From Molossus alvarezi (Eukaryota; Chordata; Mammalia; Chiroptera; Molossidae), in the NCBI GenBank assembly GCA_037176705.1, contig CM073893.1:29425182-29489181 (forward strand): a DNA stretch of 64,000 nucleotides, written 5' to 3'. Shown piece by piece: positions 23,178-35,479 of this stretch (its first letter is position 1; every line of letters begins with the position of its first letter). The translations under genes were made by a program, and so were the position numbers. The notes beneath the pieces are model-generated. The model ran no database searches and had not been told where the DNA came from. It worked only from the letters and a program-made list of their open reading frames with translations.

Positions 23178-24720
23178 AGAGAGCGATGTGGATAGATAGA
23201 CAGATGGATAGAGGTGTGAGAGAGAAATGACATACTGACTGTGGTATCTGGGGTAAAATTGTGAGTGTTTTTGCACAGTGCTTGTAACTGTTCTATAGGT
23301 TTAAAACCATTTCAAAAAATTTTAAAAAGTAGATAAAATGATTGTATGAAGAATGAATGATAACATGTGATGAAGCATTGATATGGGAGCGCAAATAGAC
23401 AAATGATATGTGAAGTGTCCATGTATATGAGAAGTTGAAAACTGCAGAAGGAAAGAATGGGATATTACATAAATAAGGACATTTATCAAAACAGTGAACA
23501 CATAAATGTAATCAAAATTGCCAAATTCTACCAAAATTAATAAAATAATAAAGCTGATAATAATTTGATACAGTTCATCTGTATTTCTGTTTTATCAGAT
23601 GAGCTCTTAAAAGGGTATAGGGACAGAGAAAATAAAAGTTTTCTAATATTTCATCAGAATACAGTATTATCTGACAAGTGTTCATAAAAACTGATACAAC
23701 TCTGTGATATCTTCTATCCCAAAAAGAATAAGAATATGACAGAGAATCTTGGGTAAGAAAGATGATTTATCTTTTATTATTTTTTTTATTATGACATTTA
23801 TTTAGTTAAGCTAGTCTGAGATATAAAAATTAAGAAATTGGAGAACCTTCACATTTTTGAAAAGCATACAAGTAGAAATATTGTCCTTCTTATTTTTTCC
23901 CTAATAAACTTTTAATCATTTAAAAAAAAATTAACTCTCATATCTCTTTCTCAATATCCCGTTATGTCTGCCTGAGTTCTCCATGAGCTGCCCTGCTGAA
24001 CCTCTGCGGAGTCCGGCTCATACTGCTTTGTGCTGATAGTATCCCCACTTCCACATTGCAAGTTTCTCAAAGACAGATAACAGAGATAAGCTCGGACATT
24101 AGAATATGACTGAAGCATTGTAGATAATTGAAAGCTTGAGGGATGAATGAATACATTTAGCACATGCTCTGTTTATAGCTTCAAATTAGTAAAAAAAAAA
24201 ACAGTTGGCTCATATATCTGCACAAACATCTGAGCATATATTAAAAGAAAATAATGTGGATATCTGCTTCTCATTAATCAGGACATATTTAAATTAAAAC
24301 ACGTTTTACAAAGTGTTAGTTGCATTTCTGGGTGTTCTGTCATTTCTTGAGCCACAGACAATGCATAAAAGAAGAAAAATAATGTTTTACAGAGTAAATG
24401 TTATATAACTTTGCAAGTTATGTCTTCTAACAGTGTTTCTAAATATATTTTCTATAATTGAAGGTCTAATTGAGACTATATTGTAATGGTTAATTGGGTT
24501 TGGATAAGAATTGACTCTATGGTGACAAATATTCCTTATTTTTATAGGGTTGTGGAATATAAGACTACACACATTTGCCAAAACTATCAAAATATAATAC
24601 TTAAAATCTGTGCATTTCATTTGTGTAATTTATGCCTTTTTTTTTACCCCAACCCTAAAAATTAACAAAGAATATATGTTAGAGATTTGCTATTTTTCTA
24701 CTCCATAGAGAATATATCAA
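22547..24720. other. Intergenic sequence with possible old LINE 3' end
   Basis: No gene is seen. 23220-23340 ('gcttgtaactgttctatagg', then A-rich) resembles the 3' end of old L1s. The rest, including 23340-24720, is AT-rich and unassigned. Confidence 0.45.
23131..23176. repeat. (GA)n microsatellite
   Basis: An uninterrupted run of ga dinucleotides of about 45 bp, followed by gata/caga units to about 23212. Confidence 0.95.
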
Positions 24721-24734
24721 ATTCAGTGATGAAT

Positions 24735-24912
24735 GGCCCTGACCAAGTAGTTTAGTTGGTTAGATATTTGATCCAATACACCATGGTTGCAGTTCCATCC
24801 ATCCCCGTCAAGGCACACACAGAGGATCAACCAATGAATGTATAAATAAGTGGGAAAACAAATATTTGTTTCTCTCTCTGTCTATCTCTTTTAAAAATTA
24901 AAAATTAAAAAA
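24735..24912 (+). mobile_element. Type C tRNA-derived SINE, older bat family
   Basis: Head 'ggccctgaccaagtagttt' and B-box-like 'ggttgcagttccatcc', with a body containing 'gaatgtataaataagtggg' that types A and B lack, then 'tctctctctgtc' and an A-rich tail. Flanks 'attcagtgatgaat' (24721-24734) and 'aatcagtgatgaat' (24913-24926) match at 13 of 14 bases. Confidence 0.82.
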
Positions 24913-24967
24913 AATCAGTGATGAATTGTCTTCCAAATCTAACTTATAAAGATTGGGGTGATAGATT

Positions 24968-25985
24968 CCTTTTTTTAAAAAAATATTTTTATTAATTTGT
25001 TTTTGTTACAGATGTTTCTCCTTTTTCCCCCATTGACACCCTCCTCTCCATCCCCCCCCCATTCCCCAGCTTTGTTGTCTATGTCCATTGGTTATGCATA
25101 CATGCATATAAGATCTGTGGTTTATCTCCCCCCTCCCCCAACCTTCCCTCTTCTGGGCTTTGTCAATCTGCACCCTACCTCTATGTCTCTGGGTCAATTT
25201 TGTTCATTAGTTTGTTTAGTTCATTATATTCCACATATAAGTGAGATCATGTGATATTTGTTTCTCTGCTTGGCTTGTTTCACTTAGCATAATATGCTCC
25301 AGGTCCCTCCATGTCATCTCAAAGGACAAGAAATCTTTCTTTCTTACAGCTGCATAGTATTCCATTGTATACATGTACCAAGCCTTTTTATCCACTCATC
25401 TACTGATGGACACTTGGGTTGTTTCCAGATCTTAGCTATTGTAAATAGTGCTGCTATGAACATGGGGGTACATATATTCTTTCTGATTGGTGTTTCAGGC
25501 TTCTTAGGGTGTATTCCTAGAAATGGAATCACTGGGTCAAATGACAGTTCAATTTTCAACTTTTGAGGTAACACCATATTGTTTACCACAGTGGCTGCAC
25601 CAGTCTGCATTCCCACTAGAGTCCCCTTTTCTCCACACCCTCGCCAACACTTGTTTGATGATTTGTTGATCATCATTCTGACAGGTGTGAGGTGATACCT
25701 CATTGTTGTTTTAATTTGTATCTCTCTGATGATTAGTGATGTTGAGCATTTCTTCATATGTCTCTTAGCCATTTGTATGTCCTGTTTGGAGAGGTGTCTT
25801 ATTTAGGTCCTCTGCCCATTTTTTAATTGGATTCTTTGTCTTCCTTTTGTTGAGTTGTATGAGTACTCTATATATTTTGGAAATTAACCCCTTATCTGAT
25901 GCATCATTGGAAATTATGGTCTTCCATATGGTGGGTTCCCTTTCCATTTTGATGATTGTTTTCTTTTGCTGTGCAGAAATGTCTT
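24968..25985 (-). mobile_element. 5'-truncated L1 3' end
   Basis: Starts at the T tail (24968-24990), runs through the C-rich 3'UTR and ORF2 C-terminal region on the minus strand, and ends near 'tgctgtgcagaaatg'. Open pieces at 25344-25772 and 25765-25985 carry the typical 'QTGAATV' and '[10 protein letters not shown]' stretches, in different frames. It is not interrupted by other repeats. I could not find clear target duplications. Confidence 0.92.
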
Positions 25986-25989
25986 TAGT

Positions 25990-28498
25990 AGTCTCAATTC
26001 TCTGATTTTGTACAAGATTTAAAAATATTAAGGCTTTATTTACCATACCTGTATTGATTCTGTTACTTTTTTCATTTGTAAATATCTAATTAGGTCTCTA
26101 ATGATGAAAATGCATTTCTTATTAAACTAAATTTCTTTCAATAACAAAACAACTCTATGTTTTGTGCATTAAAATGCATACACCTTAGGTATAATATATT
26201 AGAAATACATCTAATTAAATTTTTGATGTATATGATTTCAAACACTCAAGAAGATGAGATTGATATAATAATAAAAGATAAATAAAATTTTAAATGTTTT
26301 TATTTTCAATTTTGCTATATCAAAGCGACTAGAAAAAACTGCTCCATGAAAGATGAAATATGACAACATGAGATTAAATCAGAATATGAGATACAGTAAA
26401 ATGTTTTCAGTTTTGTTAAAAATTTGCATTAGGTGTCAAAACAATACCAGCAAAAATCTAAAATAATGAACAATGTAGATCAAACATGATAAATTTCTTT
26501 CCAAAAGAGAAGTGCTAAAAGAAATAAAAATAAATTCCCTCTGAAAATAAAATGCTACACATTTAATGTCAACATACTACAACTTACATGTCATCTCTAT
26601 AATTTCACACATCGTGCTGATAGATGGCATAGGATATTAGATTTGGCAAGAAAATCAAAAATTCCAATCTAGGAAATAATATTGTAATGAAAAATAAGGC
26701 AAGCTGCCTTGCTGAGCCTAAGTATTATAGTTTTCAAGAATTAAAATAAACAAAACTATTATAGAACATATTATTTATGTAAGAAATATAAATAAATTGG
26801 AATGAAATAAAAATTTGCTATTTTGGTCGTATTTGTGAAAAGATCAATTGAAATTAGTGGGTGATGTAAGTCATAAAATACATGATATTTCCATAAACTA
26901 AAAACTTTAATTTTAAAATATATATTTTAATTGTCAAATTGTTAATTGCTTAACTTCTCAGATAACGTAAATAAGTATATGTTTTAAATGTATGCAAAGG
27001 CTTGTATTTTATTGGTAAATTGATGAGGAACAATTAGATGTTTGTATTTTTATTTTTTTACTTCCTTTTATATTTAGACAAGTTATTTTGTATCTCAGAG
27101 ACTGTACTTTTGATTATATAAAATAGATGCAATATTTATTTCATGTGATTGAACAAAATATCCAATAAAAAATATACAAAACTTTTGACTAGCGACTAGC
27201 AAATAGTAGTGGTAGATTAGTAAATGATACTTTCCTTTACCCTTGCTATTTTTTTTTTTTTGAAAGTGTATAATAATCTTTGAAAATTTTTATCATGCAA
27301 ATCTTGAATGTTGTGAATATGTTTAGTTTTTTCTTTAATATTGTGTTTATAACGTTTAAACAAATTACATAAAAGCAAATATATATTATAGATCATGCAT
27401 GTCATAAGGAATGGAAAAAGCCAATTAATCTAAGAGACATTTATATAACATTTGCTTATTTTATTTCTATTCCTTCATTGTATAGTCACAAGTTAGTTCT
27501 TTCATCAGAAAATGGAATTAAAAAGCTATAAAATAAAGCCATGACATTTAATATCAATATTTACATTTAAAACTGGCACAGTAAAGTTAAAATGTTTAAT
27601 TCATGACAAAAATAACAGAATAATAGTAAATAATACCAAGTTATCTAAGGATATTGCATCATTATAAATTTCAGGACCTTTGCTAATTTATTTCATACAT
27701 TTTGTATTTTTTTATGGTTCCTTGAGATTCACCTCTGATTAATGGTTACAGTAAACTAGCTTATTATCTTACTTTTGATATTATAGTTTATAATAATTTG
27801 AAACTAGCATTTCCCACCGATTCACTTACACTGAGAACTGGTTCAATAAGGTGTATTTATATAAAATATACATTTGCTTTAGTTGATTAAAGATCTCAGT
27901 ATCGATTTTATCTTTTTTGTACCACTCCTATTTTCATTTGTACCTGAGATTTCTTGAGAAAGCCAAGAAATACAATTTAATTAGAAGAAAAAATATTCAA
28001 TAGTAAATGCTTATATGTAAAAATAAGTTTATATTTCCACTATTTTTTTCTCCAAATAACTAACCTCAAGTAATCCCTTGCTCCTTCTAAATACCTTAAA
28101 GAAGGACATTTTGACATTCACAGGGTATTCTAAATAAATTCATCATTTCCATTTCTCTAAAATTTAATTATAAGTTTGTTTTGAAAATCACAGAGATTTT
28201 CTTATTCAATGTGTCATTTTTATTTAACTTTCAAAAATATGCAGACTATGATAGCTTTCTTGAAATACACTGATGTTTCATATGAAGAAGTTCTAATCAT
28301 GTTCTTTGAGAATATGAATAAACATTACTTTTGTTAAAATGCTTTCTTTAAAATGGCTTTCTTCAGGAAAGAGTTCTAGAAATATGACTTAAAATGTTTG
28401 ACTCTTTTCAATGTAGATATACATATAATTTTTTATGGCATAATATATTTCTGCTTTGTTTTAAAGTATTTTCAAACATGGAAAGATTTGACCCATTG
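25990..28498. other. AT-rich intergenic sequence, nothing assignable
   Basis: About 2.5 kb of very AT-rich, apparently single-copy DNA. Open frames are short and rich in Phe, Lys and Ile, as chance frames in such DNA are. I recognise no repeat. Confidence 0.55.
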
Positions 28499-28511
28499 AA
28501 AAATAGAATCA

Positions 28512-28589
28512 GCCCTGGTCGCGTTGGCCTGTGGACCAGAGAGTCCCGGGTTAGGTTCCTGCTAGGGGCACTTACCAAAAAAAAAAAAA
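28512..28589 (+). mobile_element. Short tRNA-only SINE, with internal deletion
   Basis: The head runs 'gccctggtcgcgttggcctg' and ends at 'ggggcacttacc' directly before poly-A. About 20 bp of the A-box region is missing. The target duplication 'aaatagaatca' is exact at 28501-28511 and 28590-28600. It has the same architecture as the copies at 11227 and 45466. Confidence 0.85.
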
Positions 28590-28600
28590 AAATAGAATCA

Positions 28601-29051
28601 ATGTGACAAACTATGTAATACACTTAACCTGCTTTACCTCACATCAAATAATGAAACTTTTGGTTAAAATCTTTGGTTGACAGAATGACATACTGTGCTG
28701 TAGTAGTACATGTAAAGAGAAAAGAAGCGGGAGTTGGATGAGCAAGTGCAGGTCTGACTTTCCATGTGGTTTGAGTGCATTCATGCACTTCTCATTTACT
28801 ACCTCGGAGGATTAGCCTTTTACTCCGCGAAGTGAAGATTATACTATCTGTCTCTACTAGTTCATGGAAATACTAAAAAAGATAAATACTTAACATATTC
28901 CAAAGTGGTGTGCAAGTTGAGAACTAATGTCAATAAAAATTGTGTGGTTTTAATGTACTGTTCAAACACACATACACAAATATTACACAAGTGGATTCCA
29001 GTTTAAACCTAAATGTACAGATGATTTCTAATGCTTTTATATGCTGAATTT

Positions 29052-29098
<47 letters not shown>

Positions 29099-29658
29099 CC
29101 TATTGATGTTGGAGTATCCTAGCACCAGGAACCTCCTGACCAAAAATGGACAGGTACAGTCATCTAAACCTGTTGATCATTCTGTTTGCTATAACATATA
29201 AATACACATAATTTTACTTTGCTTTCTATAGGTTTTATACCCTTTGGGTTTAACGTTGTCATGAACCTATCCTGCTTTTGCAAAGCAGCCAGCCACTATG
29301 ATTACAATGATTCTGAAACCAACTCTCGCCTTAGGAAAATTGTAAAATGAATTTCTGCCATTGTACAACACAATACTTGGTATCAAGCAGGACATAAAAC
29401 TACTCCTATGGTGAAGAATTATAAAGCATATCAAAACACCATAAAGAAATTGCAATTTTATAATGCAAACATGGAAAATAAGGCCTCTTGAGTAGTATAG
29501 TAAATAGACTTCTTAATAGAAAAATAACTATTTCTATTAGAAATAAAATAAATGTTTAGGTATATTTCATTATTTGCATTCATTTGATCAAACAGATTTA
29601 TTGCTTACTTGCATTAGCTTTAAGGACTACTAAGTCCAGTATCAGATAGACCTTTTCT
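28601..29658. other. Intergenic sequence
   Basis: No gene or interspersed repeat was recognised apart from the (AT) microsatellite at 29053-29097. Confidence 0.5.
29053..29097. repeat. (AT)n microsatellite
   Basis: About 45 bp of alternating at. Confidence 0.95.
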
Positions 29659-29666
29659 TCTAGTTC

Positions 29667-29950
29667 AGTGACTTTCAACCTTTTTATTTCATGGCACACT
29701 AAACTATTTACTAAAATTCAGCATCATAACAAAAAAAAAAAAAAATATATATATATATATTTGATCTGACAAAAAATAGATATATTTTTTTATTCATACT
29801 GAAGTTCTATTGTTATGTTGGCCATTGTCATATTTTTCATTTGACAATCTAAGGGGAAAGGTCTGTGCCCCTAACTAAATAGCCAGGGATTGCATATTGC
29901 ACGTTTTAAAATAATGTACATCACACAGCATGCGTGGGCACACCAGTTGC
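29667..29950 (+). mobile_element. hAT-type miniature transposon (copy 1)
   Basis: A 284-bp unit beginning '(c)agtgactttcaacc' with 'catggcaca' close behind, and ending 'gggcacaccagttgc'. An 8-bp target duplication 'tctagttc' (29659-29666 and 29951-29958) is exact, as expected for hAT transposition. The interior shares 'ttgacaatctaagg' and 'attgcatattgcacg'-like blocks with the copy at 52650-52932. It has no coding capacity, so it relied on a transposase made elsewhere. Confidence 0.88.
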
Positions 29951-29958
29951 TCTAGTTC

Positions 29959-30118
29959 AATGAAAAAGACTATAAAAAATTATACTAACAACGAGGAAAG
30001 GTATCTATGAAAATATATTCAATATATATAAGAGTAATGAGGAGAAACTTCTTCATAAAAAGATAAAGACCCAAAAAGGCTTCTCAAGAAACAAAGCAAA
30101 ACAAAACGACATGTTTGT

Positions 30119-30153
<35 letters not shown>

Positions 30154-30785
30154 TGTATTTTTGAGTTTTAAATATGAAAGGTGCTGAGCTATATGAAGAG
30201 GAAAAGTCAAAGGCTCAAACTTACTAGAACGAACCAAGGTCTCACACGGTTTGATATGTTAAAAGAATGCCCTTTTATTTCTTTATTATTCATATTTATT
30301 TTATTCTGTTCTATTAATTTCAAGTAAATTATATATTTAATACTTCTGGATATATTGAACATGCGATGGTCATCATTTGGATATCCAAAACAGATATATA
30401 AAACTTTTTATTTTATATAATGTATTTGAATGCACAGAAAGTATATTTTAAAGTTCTTCATTGTAAAAAACGAAAAAGAACAAAAATCCAAATGGTTAAT
30501 ACTTTTAAAGAAATTTACCTGTTCAGTGATGTCACAGAAGTGGTGAGAGAAGAAGCTCCATGACTTGCTTCCATCACTGTGGCAAATTTTAGGTTGGCAA
30601 AAACTAATAAAAGCAATTTTTGGAATGTTGACAGCTAATAAAAAATTAACAGCCACTAAAGGAATGCTTAGAATGAGGTTAAGTTTCAGTAAACGAGCCT
30701 TGTGACGTGTATGCACGAAACAGCAGAGCCCCCAAATCCATGAGCCCACGTTGTAGGAACTGAAGTGAGAAACAGATAGCTCTAC
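29959..30785. other. Intergenic sequence with (TTTA) run
   Basis: AT-rich. Contains a (TTTA) microsatellite at 30117-30155. A minus-strand frame at 30408-30749 has no recognisable relative and overlaps low-complexity sequence, so I do not call it a gene. Confidence 0.5.
30117..30155. repeat. (TTTA)n microsatellite
   Basis: About ten ttta units with no SINE attached that I can see. Confidence 0.95.
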
Positions 30786-31294
30786 AGTGTAGTTGGAAGC
30801 TTCAATACTTCACTTTCAGTAATTGATAGAACATCTAGACAGAAAATCAATAAGGAAATTAAAGGCTTGAACAATATTATAAATAAACTAGACCTAACAA
30901 ACATATATAACACCCTCCAGCCAAAACAGTAGAATTTACATTCTTTTTAAAGGCACGTGATGCGTTCTCTAGCATACACCATGTGTTAAGCACAATACAA
31001 ATCTTAGTAAATTTAAAAAGATTTAAATCATATAAAGTGTTTCCTAAGACCATAGTGGAAGGAATCTAGAAATTAATTACAGAGGAAATATAGAAGATAA
31101 ACAAACATGTGAAAATTAAATAACACATTACTAAACAATGAAAGAGCTAAAGAAGAAATGACAAGTGAAATTAGAAAATGCATCAAGACCAATGAAAATG
31201 AAAACACAGAGTACCAAAACTTAAGGAAAGCAGTGAAAGCAATATTCAGTGGAAAATATAGAACTGCCAATGCCTACATTAAAAGTAATAGTTA

Positions 31295-31552
31295 GCCCTG
31301 GCCAGTTTTGCTCAGTGGTTAGAACGTCGGCCTGCGGACCAGAGACCGAGGTTTGGTTCCCACTAAGGGCATGTACCTCAGTTGCAGTTTGTCCCTGGCC
31401 CCAGTTGGGGTCATGGGGTGGCAAACACTCAATGTGTCTCTTTCACATCAATGTTTCTCTTTTTCTTTTCCTCTCTCCCTCCTGCTCTGTCTGAAGATAA
31501 ATGCAAAAACAAACAAACAAAAAAATGTCCTTGGGTAAGGATTAAAAAAAAA
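31295..31552 (+). mobile_element. VES-type SINE, type A
   Basis: A complete type A unit with head, body and '(g)tccttgggtaaggat' 3' end, then a long A tail. The flanks 'aaaagtaatagtta' (31281-31294) and 'aaaagttatagtaa' (31553-31566) are probable target duplications with two mismatches. Confidence 0.9.
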
Positions 31553-32310
31553 AAAAGTTATAGTAAATTAATAACCCAATTTTACATCTTGAGAAACTAG
31601 GAAAAGAAGAGCCAACTAAATCTTTAACCAGGAGATGAAAGAAAATAATAAAAATTGTAAAGAAATGAAACATATAATATAAAAAGAAATTGAGAGAATA
31701 AATAAGACTACACAATTGGTTTGTTAGAAAGTTCAAAAGAATTAATAAACTTTTAGCTAATCTGACAAAGAAAATATAAAGAAAATGGAAATTCCTAAAA
31801 TTGGAAATGAAAGTGGGGATATTACTACCAAATTTACAAAAAGAAAAAGGATTATAAGAAAATTCTATAAACAATTATATAATGACAAATTAAATACCTA
31901 GATGAACTGAATAAATATCTAAAAACACAAACTCAAGAACAAATAGAAAATTTCCATAACAAGTAAACAAGTTTAATGGGTAATCAAAGATGTCAAAACA
32001 AAGAAATGTCCAGGAACAGATTACTTCACTGGCATAAACTATAAAAATTCTTCAAAATAAAAATAAATTAATTAATTAAGGAGAAAACACTTGCTAAATC
32101 TTTGAAGTCAGCCTCTCCCTGCTATCAGGACAGATAAAAACAAAAATCAGAGAAAAAGACAATTTCAGATTAATATCCTTTATGCATATAGATGTAAAAA
32201 TCATCAACAAAACATGAAAACATAACAGCATATTAAAAAGATGATACATTATGACTAAAGACAATTTATTCCAGGAATTCAAGAGTAGTTTAATTTAAGA
32301 ATATAATCCA

Positions 32311-32528
32311 AACCCGGCCGGTGTGGCTCAGTGGCTGAGTGTCCACCCATGCACCAGTTTGATTCCCGGTCAAGGCACATGCCCAGGTTGTGGGCCAAAT
32401 CCCCAGTGGGGGGCATGCAAGAAGTAGCCAATTGATGTTCTCTCTCACCTATGTTTCTAGCTCTCTCTCCCTCTCCCTTTCTCTCTCTCTAAAATCAATA
32501 AAGGCAAAAAAAATTTTAATATAAAAAG
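32311..32528 (+). mobile_element. VES-type SINE, type B
   Basis: Head 'ccggccggtgtggctcagtg', B box 'gtttgattcccggtc', '(g)tggggggcatgcaagaag' block, and 3' end 'ctctctaaaatcaataaa'. The target duplication 'gaatataatcca' is exact (32299-32310 and 32529-32540). It is embedded in old L1 ORF2. Confidence 0.93.
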
Positions 32529-33180
32529 GAATATAATCCATATACCACACCCCTTAGATAGAATGAAGAAAAAATTTACATTATCACCTAAATTGAGGCA
32601 AAAAAGCATTTAGCAAAGTTCAATGCCGTCTCATGATGCAAACTCAGAAGACTAGGAATAAAAGAGGACTTAACATGATAAAGGACATTTATGAAAAATA
32701 CATAACTAACATCATGATCACTGGTAAAAGGATGAAAGCATTTTCCTAACATCAAGAACACGATTAAAATACCAACTTCCAACACTCCTATTTAATACTG
32801 CACTGAAATTTCTAACCAGAATAATTCTGCAAAAAAAAAGGAAATGTAAGCATTAAATAGGAAGACATAAGTAAAACTTTCTCTATTTACAAACGACATG
32901 ATTCTATATATAAAATATTCTAAAGAATCCACAAAAAGATATTACAGTTAATAAAACAAATTAATCAAACTTACAAAGTACAAGGTCAACATGAAAATAT
33001 ATTATATTTGAGTGCATTCAACAATAAATGTACAAAGGATATCAAATAATCAGTTTCATTTACGATACCATCTGAAAGGATAAAATAACTAGGATTAAAT
33101 TGAACAAAAGTGGGGTGCTACTCGTATAAAGAAAACTAAAAGACACTGCTGAAAACAACGTAAGCAGAGGGACTAACATA

Positions 33181-34277
33181 AGCAAGATGACGGAAAAGGA
33201 GGTTGTAAGTCTCAAAACCCCAATGAAAACCAATTTTAACAAGTATCTATCGATGAGAAGATCATTAGGGGAACCTAGTGCAGAAAATACCTCAGTGCAG
33301 AAAAACAAAAGTACATACACACACAAATAGATGCGTTGAAAAGGATAAAAATAATAGTTTCCCTTTGCCGGGGTCACCATTCCTCTAAGGCAGCACAGTC
33401 ACTGGCAAGAAAGACCTCATGGCCTGCAATTTCTCCCACAGGATAAAGTAAAAGCAAAGTGAATTCCTAGCTTCTCCAGCCTCGTGGAACACAACTCAAG
33501 AGACCACGCCTGTCTCATCCCATAGACAGCACTGAGAGGATCGGCATAGCTGAACAGTCTGGGAGCAGGTAAGATCTAGGGAAAAGGGCTGGGGAGGTTG
33601 ATAGTATTGTAAATAACCTAGTTATTAATATCAGGAGAGGAGCAAAGGGAAAGCCAAATAGTATAGGCATGCCATTTTTGCTGCTTTGACAGAAAGCTGC
33701 AATTTAACACTCCCCACGGGGTCACTGGTCTATTCCCCGCAGATCACTGGGGAGAGGGACTAGGCAGGTAGAGAACAGACACATGCCCAGTCAAGTCTGG
33801 GTGAATAAGGAAAGTACTTACCTGTCATTCACACCTGGGAACAGGACATTGGCCTAAGTAGGCATGGCTACTACAAGCATGGCCCTGTGGATCCCACACA
33901 ATCCCCAGCTGTACATCTGCTAGGACTGGATTAAGGAAAATGAGACCTTGGAAAGTCAAGGATGCAATCTCACACAAATAAAAATCACTTATTCTCCTCT
34001 GTGAGTCTCAGAAAATTCTTTTTCTGGGACATCCTAAAGACTCCACCCCTAGAACTCTGTGGGGAAATGGATCCCTTACTTTCACTGATAACAGGGTCAC
34101 AGCTACTGGTTCATGGAACTCAACAACCAGCTGCAGATTCTACTAACTGGCTCATTAATTCCACCAAGATCCTTGCCCAAAACCCTGAAGGATTTCTCCT
34201 CAGTAAAACCACCCTTCTTGCTGATGAGCTCCCTCAACGCACAGCAATAAGGAATTTGAGGCCTGGAACAATGCTAT
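33181..34277. other. Unassigned, moderately GC-rich segment; possible old L1 5'UTR
   Basis: The start 'agcaagatgacggaaaagga' resembles an L1 5' end on the plus strand, and the composition fits a 5'UTR, with old L1 ORF2 following at 34755. The frame 33962-34390 has no known relative and runs into the MLT1 LTR, so it is not called a gene. Confidence 0.35.
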
Positions 34278-34742
34278 TGTTATGTGTTGAATTGTGCCCC
34301 CCCCAAATTCATACGCTAAAGTCCAAAATTCCAGGACCTCAGAATATAAACTTACTTGAAAATAAGGTTGTTGTAGATGTAATTAGTTAAAAAATAAGAT
34401 TATAATGAAGTAAGGTGATCCCATGTTGCAATATGACTGGTGCCTTAATAGAAAGGAATTCGAACACAGACACATATACTGGGAAAACACTATGTCAACA
34501 CAAAGACACAGATTGAAGTGATACTCCAATTCAAGAAACATCAAAGAAGCCCGCACAAATCAGCAGAAGCTAAGGAAGAGGCAGTGAACAGGTTCTTTCT
34601 CACAGTCCTTAGAAGGAACCAACCCTGCTAACTACTTGGTTTTGAAATTCTAACGTCCAAAAACATGAGACAATAAATGTGAGTTGGTTAAGCTATCCAG
34701 TTGGTGGTATCTTGTTACAGGAGCCCTAGTAAACTCATACAA
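34278..34742 (+). mobile_element. MLT1-like LTR (ERVL-MaLR)
   Basis: Starts 'tgttatgtgttgaattgtg', with 'gacctcagaatataa', 'aatatgactggtgccttaa', 'cagaagctaaggaagaggca', 'aaggaaccaaccctgc' and an end of 'gccctagtaaactcataca'. All of these are hallmarks of MLT1 LTRs, an old mammalian family. It is probably a solo LTR splitting old L1. Confidence 0.87.
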
Positions 34743-34754
34743 CTGTAAACCACT

Positions 34755-35475
34755 TAGGTGTTACAAACATATAAGTAATAGAGTCCAGCCAGTTACAACA
34801 GAATACTCAGTTTTCTAAAGATCCAAGAAACATTATCCAGGTTAGACCATATGTTAGGCCCAAAGTAATTCTTATTATCTAGAGGCTATCAGTCAATAAC
34901 AAAATAAATATTTAAAAATTCATGCCCTGGCTGGTTTGGCTCAGCGGTTGGAGCGTCGGCCTGCGGTACAGAGAGACCCGGGTTCGGTTCCCGCTAAGGG
35001 CACATACCTCGGTTGCAGTTTGTCCCCGGCCCTGGTTGGTCGTGCGGGTGGCAGCCACTTGATGTGTCCCTTCACATCTATGTTTCTCTCTCTCTCTTCC
35101 TCTCTCTCCCTCCCACTCTATCTGAACAAAAAATGGAAAAATGTCCTCAGGTGAGGATAAAAAAAAAAAAATTCATAAATATGTGGAAATTAAGAAATTA
35201 ACAACACGGTGCAAAGGGAACAAAGGATTACAATCATCTCAGTTAATACAGAGAAACACTTGAAACAATCTGACATTCTTCCATGACAAAAACATTAAGA
35301 AAACTAGGAGGAGAAGGACATGCCTTTGTGTAATTAAATGTGTTTATAGAAAACACCCAAAATGATGTGAATTGTGAATTGCAAAACATTATGAATGTAT
35401 AAAATATACTGAATGTTCACTTAGAAATGGCTACGTTTGTTATATGAATTTCACCTCAATTAAAAAAAAGTATCA
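34755..35475 (+). mobile_element. Old L1 fragments (ORF2 and 3' end)
   Basis: 'agaccatatgttaggccc' and 'tatgtggaaattaag' belong to the ORF2 endonuclease/RT junction. 35240-35310 recalls the RT core, and 35370-35470 ('atgaatttcacctcaatt') is a 3'UTR. A large internal deletion joins these parts. A SINE lies at 34924-35166. Confidence 0.7.
34924..35166 (+). mobile_element. VES-type SINE, type A, young-looking
   Basis: The head is close to the apparent consensus ('gcctgcggtacagagagac'), the B box is intact ('gggttcggttcccgc') and the 3' end is 'gtcctcaggtgaggat'. The target duplication 'aaaaattcat' is exact (34914-34923 and 35167-35176). Confidence 0.94.
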
Positions 35476-35479
35476 GGAA

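Larger units (their letters stand above)
30790..33180 (+). mobile_element. Old L1 fragment, ORF2 endonuclease to reverse transcriptase
   Basis: 'ttgatagaacatctagacag' (30822-30841) and 'catatataacaccctccag' (30903-30921) match the ORF2 endonuclease end. Sequence from 32530 on ('tttagcaaagttcaatgcc', 'acaaacgacatgattctat') is reverse-transcriptase region. Frames are destroyed by many stops. Two SINEs (31295-31552 and 32311-32528) interrupt it. Confidence 0.8.

Noticed and set aside
29745..29762. AT run as a separate microsatellite
   Set aside because: It is part of the A/T-rich interior of hAT copy 1.
30408..30749. 113-codon minus-strand frame as a gene
   Set aside because: Phe/Ile/Cys-rich as expected for chance frames in AT-rich DNA, with no domain and no promoter context.
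33962..34390. 142-codon open frame as a possible gene
   Set aside because: No family resemblance, biased toward low-complexity residues, and its end lies in an MLT1 LTR.
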